Assembly: GCA_964568075.1 (NCBI GenBank)
Contig: CAZMOM010000001.1
Location: 124,001 to 188,000 of the forward strand
Origin: MnTg04 sp964568075
Lineage (GTDB): Bacteria; Pseudomonadota; Gammaproteobacteria; Steroidobacterales; MnTg04
DNA length: 64,000 nucleotides
Direction of reading: 5' to 3'
Both the position numbers and the translations under genes were made by a program. The notes under the pieces are model-generated. The model made no database searches. It was not told the origin of the DNA and worked only from the letters and a program-made list of their open reading frames with translations. Of the stretch, positions 17,488-25,295 are shown one piece after another; position 1 is the first letter of the stretch; every line of letters begins with the position of its first letter.

Positions 17488-17641
17488 CGAATGTCCTGCA
17501 TACGCTCGCGCATCTGCTGACGTTCCTCCGGCGACATTTGCTCCATACGTTCGCGAATCGCCTGCCGCCGTTGCCTCGGCTGCTCACGTTCCTCCGGCGA
17601 CATGCTTTCCATCCGGCGACGCCTGTCGTCGCGCCTGCCCA
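17488..17641 (-). pseudogene. Displaced fragment of the DUF3106 repeat gene
   Basis: Bases 17491-17537 are identical to 18661-18707 (47 bp), and 17601-17635 match the repeat at about 18771-18805, all in the orientation of the intact gene at 18570-19538. Translated on the minus strand it gives about two MSPEER-type repeats (SMSPEEREQPRQRRQAIRER, EQMSPEERQQMRERMQDI) with no start, signal or acidic tail. It is a truncated partial duplication separated from its parent by the CBS gene and the recombinase remnant. The open frame continues into unrelated sequence on both sides. Confidence 0.85.
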
Positions 17642-17703
17642 CCACGATCCGTGTAGGATGAGACCAGCTACAGGTAGTGCGCCGGCGATCAGAGGAGGAG
17701 CTC

Positions 17704-18111
17704 ATGAAGCGCCAGCCCAAGATAGGTGAGTATATGGACGCAGTGGTGCCCACCCTCAGCCCTGAGACCCGGATCATGAAAGCAGTCGACTTCCTGCTGC
17801 GGCATCGGGTGACTGGAGCCCCGGTGGTCGACTCCGGTGGGAGACTGCTGGGAATCATCACTGAAACGGACCTGCTCAAGCTGGTGACCGCGGGCATTCA
17901 GGGCCAGCCTCCTACTGAGGCGACGGTGGCAGAATACATGACCACCGATGTAATGACCGTGCCGCCGACGGTAGATATCTACTATGTCGCAGGTATATTC
18001 CTGAAGAACAAATTCAGGCGCCTGCCCGTGGTCAAAGGCGGCAAGATCGTCGGAGCCATCACACGCTTTGACCTGCTCCGGGTTATTCGGACGCTTTCAG
18101 CGATGCCCTGA
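17704..18111 (+). CDS. CBS-pair domain protein
   Basis: 135 residues from ATG 17704, with AGGAGG just upstream. Two CBS motifs: VVPTLSPETRIMKAVDFLLR...GAPVVDSGGRLLGIITETDL and VMTVPPTVDIYYVAGIFLKN...RLPVVKGGKIVGAITRFDL. The protein is only the Bateman module, which typically binds adenosine nucleotides and regulates a partner. The partner is not in the neighbourhood. It lies between a gene fragment and a recombinase remnant, so it may be acquired cargo. Confidence 0.88.
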   Translation: MKRQPKIGEYMDAVVPTLSPETRIMKAVDFLLRHRVTGAPVVDSGGRLLGIITETDLLKLVTAGIQGQPPTEATVAEYMTTDVMTVPPTVDIYYVAGIFLKNKFRRLPVVKGGKIVGAITRFDLLRVIRTLSAMP

Positions 18112-18191
18112 TGACAGAGCCCATCGCGTTGGACCGATGAAGAAAACGGCAAAGCACCCGTAGTCATCGGGCCACCACGCCCGAATGCGAA

Positions 18192-18280
18192 CGTCCGTTT
18201 TTGGTCGAAAGTAGACGTCAGAATCAGTCTAAATCCAGGCTTCCACGATGGCCGCTTTCCGGCCAGAAGCGGACGGCCAT
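18192..18280. repeat. Two GCTTTCGGCC-type palindromic repeats
   Basis: Copy one, 18192-18220 (GTCCGTTTTTGGTCGAAAGT...), and copy two, 18250-18276 (GGCCGCTTTCCGGCCAGAAG...), are versions of an imperfect palindrome resembling GTCTGCTTTCGGCCAAAAGCGGAC. Related copies occur at 63135-63160 and, inverted, at 63732-63760. Confidence 0.6.
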
Positions 18281-18291
18281 ATTTAGTAATT

Positions 18292-18444
18292 CGCCACCCA
18301 CACGCTACATGGTTCTACGTGGCTAACCAGGGCCATGATACGAGAGCGATGCAGCACTATCCGGGTCATAGGCAGATCACTCATATCACGCAAAACGCAG
18401 CACTGGCGGCGGACAGGTTTGATGGATTTTGGGCAGACCAGTGA
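18292..18444 (+). pseudogene. Remnant C-terminus of a tyrosine recombinase/integrase
   Basis: Frame 18292-18444 reads ...HPHATWFYVANQGHDTRAMQ then HYPGHRQITHITQNAALAAD then RFDGFWADQ-stop. This follows the end of FimB/XerD-like integrases (HPH-LRH--GFYLANQGHDTR-IQHYLGH, then a Tyr before TEL-A--RF-GFW). The LRHxxG segment that carries catalytic His/Arg is deleted between HPHA and FY, and the nucleophilic Tyr position reads QNAALA without Tyr, so it is inactive. No N-terminal part is recognisable upstream. Confidence 0.8.
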
Positions 18445-18569
18445 GCCGACCGTTCCTAACCATAACCGAGTATTCAGCTACCGTCTGAATCGCCCAAAAG
18501 GAAACCCGCCGAAAAAGCAGACTCTCGCGATCTGACATTATCTGTCGGGTCGAGTCCGGATCAACGCGG

Positions 18570-19538
18570 CTATTCGTCGGTTTCCGCCGGCTCGGTGAAG
18601 TCTTCTTCGTCGAGTTGCCGCAGTAAATTCTCGCGCATTTCCTGGCGTTGCTCAGGCGTCATGTCCTGCATACGCTCGCGCATCTGCTGACGTTCCTCCG
18701 GCGACATGCTTTCCATCCGGCGGCGCATTTCGTCGCGCCGCTGTCGCATCTGCTCGCGCTCCTCGGGTGACATGTTTTCCATCCGGCGACGCCTGTCGTC
18801 GCGCCGCTGCCGCATCTGCTCGCGTTCCTCGGGCGACATATTTTCCATCCGGCGGCGCATTTCCTCGCGCCGCTGTCGCATCTGCTCGCGCTCCTCGGGC
18901 GACATGCTTTCCATCCGGCGACGCCTTTCCTCGCGCTGCTGCCGCATTCGCTCGCGTTCCTCAGGCGACATATTTTCCATCCGGCGACGCATTTCATTGC
19001 GCCGCTGCTTCATCTGCTCACGTTCCTCAGGCGACATGTTTTCCATCCGGCGGCGCATTTCATTGCGCTGTTGCCGCATCCGCTCGCGTTCCTCGCGGGA
19101 CATGCTTTGCATCCGTTGCCTCATCAGCTCGCGCTCTTCGGGCGGCATCCGGTTCATACGCTCCCTGATCTGTGCGCGCTCCTCCGGCGACATTTCTTCG
19201 AACACCTCGAAACTTTTCCGGGCCTCTTTTCTTTGCTCGGGCGTCATATCCCGCCAGCTTTCGAATCTGGCCCTCGATTGCTCGCGTTGTTCCGGCGTCA
19301 GCTGAGACCATCGCCGAGACCCCCTGTAAAGTCGTTGTTTCTGCTCCACTGGCAGGGACTCCCATTCGTCCTCGAAACGCCTGAGAAGCTCCTGCTGCTC
19401 GGAATTCAGATCCGACCAGGCCGGCACACCTTCAGCAGCTGGTAGCGGTTGAATGTTCGCGAACAAAATCGCGAGAAATATCGCAGGAAATATTGCAACG
19501 GGTAACCGGATCGCAGTTTTTTGCCTGTTATGTGTCAT
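18570..19538 (-). CDS. DUF3106 protein with MSPEER tandem repeats
   Basis: About 322 residues from ATG 19538, whose codon overlaps the upstream stop by 11 bp. A signal peptide (RLPVAIFPAIFLAILFANIQ ending PAAEG) is followed by the DUF3106 signature (WSDLNSEQQELL, LPVEQKQRLYRGSRRW, LTPEQREQSRARF). The middle is six near-perfect 22-residue repeats of the type EMRRRMENMSPEEREQMRQR, strongly charged and helical, probably a long rod in the periplasm. The C-terminus is acidic (DEEDFTEPAETDE). Sigma factor-DUF3619-DUF3106 is a known gene trio; the role of DUF3106 proteins is not established. Confidence 0.9.
   Translation of the reverse strand: MTHNRQKTAIRLPVAIFPAIFLAILFANIQPLPAAEGVPAWSDLNSEQQELLRRFEDEWESLPVEQKQRLYRGSRRWSQLTPEQREQSRARFESWRDMTPEQRKEARKSFEVFEEMSPEERAQIRERMNRMPPEERELMRQRMQSMSREERERMRQQRNEMRRRMENMSPEEREQMKQRRNEMRRRMENMSPEERERMRQQREERRRRMESMSPEEREQMRQRREEMRRRMENMSPEEREQMRQRRDDRRRRMENMSPEEREQMRQRRDEMRRRMESMSPEERQQMRERMQDMTPEQRQEMRENLLRQLDEEDFTEPAETDE
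18669..19064 (-). repeat. Six 66-bp in-frame tandem repeats
   Basis: Exactly 396 bp, six units of 66 bp encoding 22 residues each within the DUF3106 gene. The units differ by a few substitutions, so they can recombine; a two-unit fragment is found displaced at 17488-17641. They are coding repeats, not a CRISPR array. Confidence 0.9.
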
Positions 19539-19935
19539 TTTCCTGCCCTTGCATCGTTTGTTCCTGCCCACCACTCAATTCCTCGATCAGCTCGAACTGT
19601 TCCATTTCCCACCACTGGAAATACTCCAGATCCTGGTAAAACTCGAAACTGTCGTCCGCCGTCAGCAAATCCATGCTCTCCAGCAGCGTCGCATCAGGTA
19701 TTTCCATCGACGGCCGGCCGGACCAGACCATCAACGCGACGAGGCCTGCCGCAATGGCTGTCAGCGGCGCCCAGGTTGAGGACTTCCGCCGCTCCGCCAT
19801 GGTGCTCACAGCCCTTCGACGCGCTACGGCCAAGCGCTGCAAAATTACCTCGTCCAGGGCTTGCACCTGTTCGGTCAGCAGTCGGCGTGTTTCCCGTTCG
19901 AAATTTTGTTCGTTGTCCCACTGTTTGCTCACCAT
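19528..19935 (-). CDS. DUF3619-like membrane protein, probable anti-sigma partner
   Basis: 135 residues. The N-terminal cytoplasmic helix region (RLLTEQVQALDEVILQRLAV) is followed by one transmembrane helix (LTAIAAGLVALMVWSG, about residues 57-73) and an acidic periplasmic tail with FEFYQDLEYFQWWEMEQFEL. Layout and position between an ECF sigma gene and DUF3106 match DUF3619 proteins. Anti-sigma function is inferred from gene order; no zinc anti-sigma motif is present. Overlaps sigma by 7 bp (ATGGTGA) and DUF3106 by 11 bp. Confidence 0.75.
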   Translation of the reverse strand: MVSKQWDNEQNFERETRRLLTEQVQALDEVILQRLAVARRRAVSTMAERRKSSTWAPLTAIAAGLVALMVWSGRPSMEIPDATLLESMDLLTADDSFEFYQDLEYFQWWEMEQFELIEELSGGQEQTMQGQENDT

Positions 19936-20447
19936 GCATCTCCGATTTTCTCACGCAGGGTTTTTAACGCCCTGAAGTAATGAGTCTTGACGCTGCCCGC
20001 GCTGCACCCCATGGCCTTCGCGGCAGCCGCTGTATCCAAGCCTTCCAGGTTGCGCAGCAAAAACGCCTGACGCTGACGCTGAGGAAGCTTTTGGATGGCC
20101 ACCTCCAACAAGCCAAGCGCTTCATCCGCTCTGGCTCTACGCTCCGGGCCTGGCTCAGCCTGATCCGGCACAGCCGCCAGCGGATCCTGTTGCCCCGGTT
20201 TACTCGCACCGGGAAACAATCTCACGACCTTTTGTCTGACGACGCGTCTTCGGTGCCAGTCTCTGATCCCGTTCTGTAATATCCGGTAGAACAGCGCCGG
20301 CCATTCCGTTTCCGGCCGCGCTGCGTACCTGCGGACCAGTCGCAACATGCTCTCCTGAACCAGGTCCAGCGCTTCGTCAACATCCACTACCGAATATCGT
20401 GCGATTCTGTAAGCTCGCTGCTCGACATCCTTCAAAAAAGACTCCAT
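19929..20447 (-). CDS. ECF-type RNA polymerase sigma factor
   Basis: About 172 residues from ATG 20447. Region 2: VDEALDLVQESMLRLVRRYA and RILQNGIRDWHRRR. Region 4: KLPQRQRQAFLLRNLEGLDT and the helix-turn-helix AAKAMGCSAGSVKTHYFRAL. The 35 codons upstream in the open frame are not sigma-like and are excluded. It heads the sigma-DUF3619-DUF3106 unit, which it may autoregulate; the signal is unknown. Confidence 0.92.
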   Translation of the reverse strand: MESFLKDVEQRAYRIARYSVVDVDEALDLVQESMLRLVRRYAARPETEWPALFYRILQNGIRDWHRRRVVRQKVVRLFPGASKPGQQDPLAAVPDQAEPGPERRARADEALGLLEVAIQKLPQRQRQAFLLRNLEGLDTAAAAKAMGCSAGSVKTHYFRALKTLREKIGDAW

Positions 20448-20640
20448 TTGTCTGTTGTGGTCCAGCGTGCAAACTCCTTCAGGCAATTGGTCCTGTCCGT
20501 ATTTCTGCAGCCTCGCCACCCCACAGCTGGCCCTCCATAATAGATAACGCATGCCGTCTTATCCGGTTGACAAGTCGTGGGTGGCAACCAACCATAGGTC
20601 CGCATCGAACCGGCATAATTGACTCATAGTACACAGCAGC

Positions 20641-22878
20641 GTGGTGACCTCGACGAACCGGAAAAGAAATAACGACGCAGGTTCTACCCCCCGCATACTA
20701 CGCGTAGCGGTCAACGCACCCCTGAATCGTTATTTCGATTACCTGTGCCCCGATGACTGGCACGGTGTCGACCTGCGCCCGGGGATCCGGCTGTTGTTGC
20801 CTTTTGGCAGGGGCCGCACGGTGGGCGTTCTGGCCGAAACCGACACCGCCAGCGCCTTGCCGCTCTCGAGGCTGAAACCGGCACTGGAAATTCTCGATGA
20901 CGAGCCGGTATTCGACCCTGCGCTGATGGAAACGCTGACCTGGGCGGCGTCCTATTTTCATCATCCCCCGGGCGAAGTTTTCGCAACTGCGCTACCAGCG
21001 GCGCTGCGAGGGGTCCGGTCGATGCCATCCGCGCCGCTCGCCTGGCGGCTGACGGGCAAGCAGCAAGGCGAAGCCTCGCTGCGGCGGGCGCCTCGCCAGC
21101 AGGCGTTGCTCGAATTACTGGCTAGCCGGCAATTCCTGCCGGAAAGTGAATTGCCCGCCCTGTTTCGCGGTTGGCGCAGCACGATGAGCGCGTTACTTCA
21201 AAAAGGGCTGGTCGAGAAATTCGCGCCCGGCAACGTGGCGACAAAAAGCGGACCGGTCGCAAATGCCGTCAAGCCATCGCTAACCGAGCCCCAGAAAGCA
21301 GCGGTAGCCCAGATTAAGCAGGATTTGGAAAAATTTTCCACCACGCTGTTGTTTGGGGTAACCGGCAGCGGAAAAACCGAGGTCTATCTTGCTGTCATCG
21401 AAAAAATCCTGGAAAACAATCGACAGGCACTGGTATTGGTGCCCGAAATCGGACTGACGCCACAATTGATTCAACGCTTCCGCGACCGGATTTCGGGCGG
21501 CCTCGCGGTTTTGCATTCCGGTCTTTCCGATGGCCAGCGGCTCGAAGCCTGGCGCATGGCGCGCAGCGGCGAAGCGGCTATCGTGCTCGGTACACGCTCC
21601 GCCGTATTCACACCAATGGCAAGGCCCGGACTCATTATTATCGATGAAGAACATGACGGCTCATTAAAGCAGCAGGATGGTTTCAGATACTCGGCACGCG
21701 ATCTGGCGATCGTCCGCGCAAAGCACCACGGAATCCCCGTCATTCTCGGCTCAGCTACCCCGTCTTTGGAATCGCTGCACAATACGAAGGCGAGCAGGTA
21801 CAGGATATGCGAGCTGCCACGCCGACCGGGTAGCGCCGAGCAACCGCAGATGCGTATCATTGATCTCGGCGCTCACCACAGCGATCACGGGCTGGCCACG
21901 CCCAGCCTGCTCGCGATAGCGAAACACCTCGACCAGGGTGGCCAGGTGTTGCTGTTTCTTAACCGACGCGGCTTCGCGCCGGCACTGTTCTGTGGGGAAT
22001 GCGGCTGGATTGCCGGATGCCGCCGCTGTGACGCAAGAATGACCGTCCATAATTCCGCTCGCCAATTGCGCTGTCACCATTGCGACAACCGCACCTCAAT
22101 CCCTGACCGCTGCCCCGAGTGCCGGGAAAGTCTTATTCCGGTCGGACAGGGCACACAGCGAGTTGAGGGTTTTCTGGAGAAAAAATTTCCAAATGCGGGT
22201 GTTACGCGTATCGATCGGGACAGTACGCGGCTCAAAGGAAGTCTCCGGGGCAAGCTGGATGATGTTCGTTCGGGCCGGTCGCGAATTCTGATCGGCACAC
22301 AAATGCTGACGAAAGGTCATGATTTCCCGGAAATCAGCCTCGTCGTTATCATGGACGCCGATCAGGGCCTGTTCGGAACCGATTTCCGGGCGAGTGAAAA
22401 ACTCGCGCAAACGATAATCCAGGTCGCCGGTCGGGCCGGTCGCGCGAACAGGCCGGGCGAAGTATTGATTCAGACCCGGTTCGCCGATCACCCGCTATTG
22501 CGGGATCTGATCAGGGACGGATACCGTGGTTTCGCGGATGACGCTCTCGAGGAACGTCGTCAGGCCGGTTGGCCTCCCTGTTCCCATCTCGCCCTGCTGC
22601 GCGCCGAATCGCCCAGACAGGAGCTGGCGAGTCAGTTTCTGACCGCGGCGAGGCGAGAAGCGGAAAAACTTGCGATTGCGGGTGTCAGGCTGCTGGGTCC
22701 GGCCCCGGCACCGATGGAGAAAAGGGCCGGTCGTTATCGGGCGCAATTGTTGTTACAGGCCGAGCATCGACGACGATTGCACGCCCTGCTCGACCGCTGG
22801 GCGCCGCTGCTCGAAACAGCGCCGGAGGCCCGCACGGTCCGCTGGTCACTGGATGTGGATCCGATCGACATGTATTAG
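20641..22878 (+). CDS. priA: Primosomal protein N' (PriA helicase)
   Basis: Restarts stalled forks and loads the replicative helicase. 745 residues. N-terminal 3'-DNA-binding domain (LNRYFDYLCPDDW, GIRLLLPFGRGRTVGVL); Walker A GVTGSGKTEVYL; Walker B IIIDEEHDGSLKQQ (DEEH); four zinc CxxC pairs between about residues 455 and 495 (CGECGWIAGCRRC, CHHCDN, CPECRE); motif VI QVAGRAGRANRPGEVLIQT. Complete. The start is GTG 20641; a second GTG follows at once, so the exact start is uncertain by one codon. Confidence 0.97.
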   Translation: MVTSTNRKRNNDAGSTPRILRVAVNAPLNRYFDYLCPDDWHGVDLRPGIRLLLPFGRGRTVGVLAETDTASALPLSRLKPALEILDDEPVFDPALMETLTWAASYFHHPPGEVFATALPAALRGVRSMPSAPLAWRLTGKQQGEASLRRAPRQQALLELLASRQFLPESELPALFRGWRSTMSALLQKGLVEKFAPGNVATKSGPVANAVKPSLTEPQKAAVAQIKQDLEKFSTTLLFGVTGSGKTEVYLAVIEKILENNRQALVLVPEIGLTPQLIQRFRDRISGGLAVLHSGLSDGQRLEAWRMARSGEAAIVLGTRSAVFTPMARPGLIIIDEEHDGSLKQQDGFRYSARDLAIVRAKHHGIPVILGSATPSLESLHNTKASRYRICELPRRPGSAEQPQMRIIDLGAHHSDHGLATPSLLAIAKHLDQGGQVLLFLNRRGFAPALFCGECGWIAGCRRCDARMTVHNSARQLRCHHCDNRTSIPDRCPECRESLIPVGQGTQRVEGFLEKKFPNAGVTRIDRDSTRLKGSLRGKLDDVRSGRSRILIGTQMLTKGHDFPEISLVVIMDADQGLFGTDFRASEKLAQTIIQVAGRAGRANRPGEVLIQTRFADHPLLRDLIRDGYRGFADDALEERRQAGWPPCSHLALLRAESPRQELASQFLTAARREAEKLAIAGVRLLGPAPAPMEKRAGRYRAQLLLQAEHRRRLHALLDRWAPLLETAPEARTVRWSLDVDPIDMY

Positions 22879-22976
22879 CTTTTGTGCCGACCAACCGGCG
22901 CAAAGGTTTCCGCGGTTTATTTTTTTCCGCAAGACGTTAGACTTGCTGCCTGATTCAGCCACGTCCGGCCTGCATA

Positions 22977-24731
22977 GTGAAAAATCAAATCCAGTCTCTC
23001 TTCGTGCAGGCTCTGCAACGCCTGTCGACCGAGTTACCCGGACAAACCGGGCAACTGCCGGTGCCCGCAATCGAGCGTACCCGCGATCCCGCTCATGGTG
23101 ACTTCGCCTGTAACCTGGCGATGAAACTGGCAAAACCATACGGGATGAATCCCCGGGATCTGGCGGGACGGATTATTGAATGTCTGCCCGAGTCCTCGCT
23201 GATCAAGAAAACCGAGATCGCCGGCCCCGGCTTTATCAATATTTACCTCGCCTCCGGCGCGTACCAGCAGGCGCTGCGCAACATAATCGATTTCGGAGAG
23301 GCATACGGTCGTCAGCCAGGAAACGGCAAGAAAATCCTGGTGGAGTATATTTCCGCCAATCCGACCGGTCCGCTGCATGTCGGGCACGGTCGCCTTGCCG
23401 CGTACGGCGCCAGCGTTTCAAATCTGCTGTCGGCTACCGGTAACGAGGTTTTCTGCGAATACTATGTCAACGATGCCGGGCGGCAGGTCGCCATTCTTGG
23501 CGTTAGTGTCTGGCTCCGCTATCTCAGTCTGTTTGGTGAAGCCAAACCGTTTCCGCAAAACGCGTACAAAGGCGATTACATATTGCGCATCGCTGAAGCG
23601 CTGAAGAAACAAAAAGGCGACCAGTATTTGCAAAATATCGACGCCCTGTATGCCGGGATGCCGGCGGATAGCCCTGACGGCGACGCGGACAGGCACATAG
23701 ACGCGCTGATCGACGGGGCGAGGAATATGTTGAGCACCGACGGTTTTCAGCAGGTACTGGATTTTGGCTTGCAACGGATTCTTGCCGATATTCAGGACGA
23801 TCTGGACGAATTCGGCATACCGATCGACCGCTGGTACTCAGAGCGCGATCTGCATCATAACGGCGCGATCGACAGGGCGATAAAACTGCTGCAAGACAAT
23901 GGACACGTTTACGAAAAGGACGGGGCTCTCTGGTTTCGCGCAACCGATTTTGATGATGAGAAAGACCGGGTTGTGGTTCGCGAGAACGGACAAAAAACAT
24001 ATTTTGCGTCCGATATCGCTTATCACCTCGACAAGCGCCAACGCGGGTTCGATCTTTTGCTCGATGTCCTGGGAGCCGATCATCACGGTTATGTCGCAAG
24101 GGTTAGGGCTGGCCTCGAGGCCATGGGTGAGCCCGGCGATTCACTGGAAGTCCGGCTGGTCCAATTTGTCGCGCTTTTCCGGGGCGGCGTGAAAGTGCAA
24201 ATGTCGACCCGTGCGGGTGAATTTATCAGCCTTCGTGAACTGCGCGAGGAAGTTGGCGACGATGCCACCCGGTTTTTTTATATTTTGCGCTCCAACGACC
24301 AGCATCTGGATTTTGACATGGAACTGGCCAAGTCCCATTCCAGCGACAACCCGGTCTATTACATCCAGTACGCTCACGCGAGGGTGTGCAGCGTATTCCG
24401 GCAAATGAAGGAAAAGAATCTGGATTGGATGGCAGAGGATGCTTGGGATCAGCTGGATCGCCTGGACGAAGAGCATGAGCAGGCATTGACCAGCAGCCTT
24501 AGCCGCTATCCTGAAATCGTCGCTCTCGCCGCACAAAACCGCGCGCCTCATACGTTAGCGCATTATTTGCGTGACCTGGCTAATGATTTTCATACGTATT
24601 ACAACGCGCATACGTTTCTCGTTGACGACAAAAACCTGCGGGATGCGCGCCTTGCGTTAATCAGCGCGGTGCGGCAGGTTATCGCAAACGGTCTGACGAT
24701 TCTGGGTGTAAGCGCCCCGGAGAGCATGTAA
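22977..24731 (+). CDS. argS: Arginyl-tRNA synthetase
   Basis: Class Ia synthetase, 584 residues, GTG start. N-terminal Add-1 domain, the HIGH-like signature NPTGPLHVGHGRLAAYG (about residue 128), the MSTRAGEF site in the KMSKS position, and the C-terminal anticodon-binding helical domain (PHTLAHYLRDLANDFHTYYN). It lies 98 bp after priA and is followed after 3 bp by the SPOR gene, an order common in gammaproteobacteria. Confidence 0.97.
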   Translation: MKNQIQSLFVQALQRLSTELPGQTGQLPVPAIERTRDPAHGDFACNLAMKLAKPYGMNPRDLAGRIIECLPESSLIKKTEIAGPGFINIYLASGAYQQALRNIIDFGEAYGRQPGNGKKILVEYISANPTGPLHVGHGRLAAYGASVSNLLSATGNEVFCEYYVNDAGRQVAILGVSVWLRYLSLFGEAKPFPQNAYKGDYILRIAEALKKQKGDQYLQNIDALYAGMPADSPDGDADRHIDALIDGARNMLSTDGFQQVLDFGLQRILADIQDDLDEFGIPIDRWYSERDLHHNGAIDRAIKLLQDNGHVYEKDGALWFRATDFDDEKDRVVVRENGQKTYFASDIAYHLDKRQRGFDLLLDVLGADHHGYVARVRAGLEAMGEPGDSLEVRLVQFVALFRGGVKVQMSTRAGEFISLRELREEVGDDATRFFYILRSNDQHLDFDMELAKSHSSDNPVYYIQYAHARVCSVFRQMKEKNLDWMAEDAWDQLDRLDEEHEQALTSSLSRYPEIVALAAQNRAPHTLAHYLRDLANDFHTYYNAHTFLVDDKNLRDARLALISAVRQVIANGLTILGVSAPESM

Positions 24732-24734
24732 ACA

Positions 24735-25295
24735 ATGGCCACGGATTACAAGCGTCGTCCCGCCCGGCGCAGAAAAAAAACCACGCAGCCGCCCGGCTGG
24801 GTATGGATGCTCTTCGGTCTCGGGGTCGGTCTGACGGTGGCCATGTGGGTCTATCTTTATGACCGGCGCGCCCAGCCGCCGATACAGCAACCGGTCGCCA
24901 GCGTTGAAAGCGACCCGGCATCGGCCGCCACCGATGAACAAGCTGTCGGCGGCCCCGACCGATTTTCTTTTTACGATATGCTGCCGAAATTTGAAGTCGT
25001 GATACCTGAAACGGAATCCTCGGCGCGTGCGGATACCCACCCGGTTCCAATTACCGAACCCGGACAGTATGTCTTGCAGGCAGGGTCGTTCAAAAACTTT
25101 GCGGACGCGGATCGTATGCAGGCGACACTTGCCATGCTGGGTCTTGAATCACGTCTGCAGAAAGTCACGATCGATAGCGACACCTGGCATCGTGTTCGTC
25201 TCGGACCTTATGACGACCTGGACAGGCTAAACAGGAATCGTGAACTTCTGCGCCAGAATCAGATAGAAGTCATCCGGATTCGTGTCGGCGACTAA
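24735..25295 (+). CDS. SPOR-domain inner-membrane protein (FtsN-like)
   Basis: 186 residues: a basic N-terminus (KRRPARRRKKTTQPP), one transmembrane helix (WVWMLFGLGVGLTVAMWVYL, about 22-42), a low-complexity linker and a C-terminal SPOR domain (about 110-186: YVLQAGSFKNFADADRMQAT, RVRLGPYDDLDRLNR). SPOR domains bind denuded peptidoglycan glycan strands at the septum. Position directly after argS is typical of FtsN-like proteins. The periplasmic linker is shorter than in E. coli FtsN. Confidence 0.9.
   Translation: MATDYKRRPARRRKKTTQPPGWVWMLFGLGVGLTVAMWVYLYDRRAQPPIQQPVASVESDPASAATDEQAVGGPDRFSFYDMLPKFEVVIPETESSARADTHPVPITEPGQYVLQAGSFKNFADADRMQATLAMLGLESRLQKVTIDSDTWHRVRLGPYDDLDRLNRNRELLRQNQIEVIRIRVGD

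Larger units (their letters stand above)
18112..18569. other. 458-bp gene-free stretch: repeats and recombinase remnant
   Basis: No intact gene. It holds two GCTTTCGGCC-type repeat copies (18192-18220 and 18247-18280), the decayed C-terminus of a tyrosine recombinase (18292-18444), and about 125 bp up to the DUF3106 stop in which I see nothing. A 66-codon plus-strand frame at 18335-18535 overlaps the remnant in another phase and is not a gene. Confidence 0.75.

Noticed and set aside
17217..17897. 226-codon minus-strand frame spanning the DUF3106 fragment
   Set aside because: Only the 17488-17641 part has homology to a gene; the rest is antisense of the Sel1-like and CBS genes.
18335..18535. 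66-codon plus-strand frame beside the recombinase remnant
   Set aside because: It is in a different phase from the recombinase homology and resembles nothing.
18669..19064. Regular 66-bp repeats resembling a CRISPR array
   Set aside because: They are contiguous, have no spacers and are in frame as 22-residue repeats of the DUF3106 protein.
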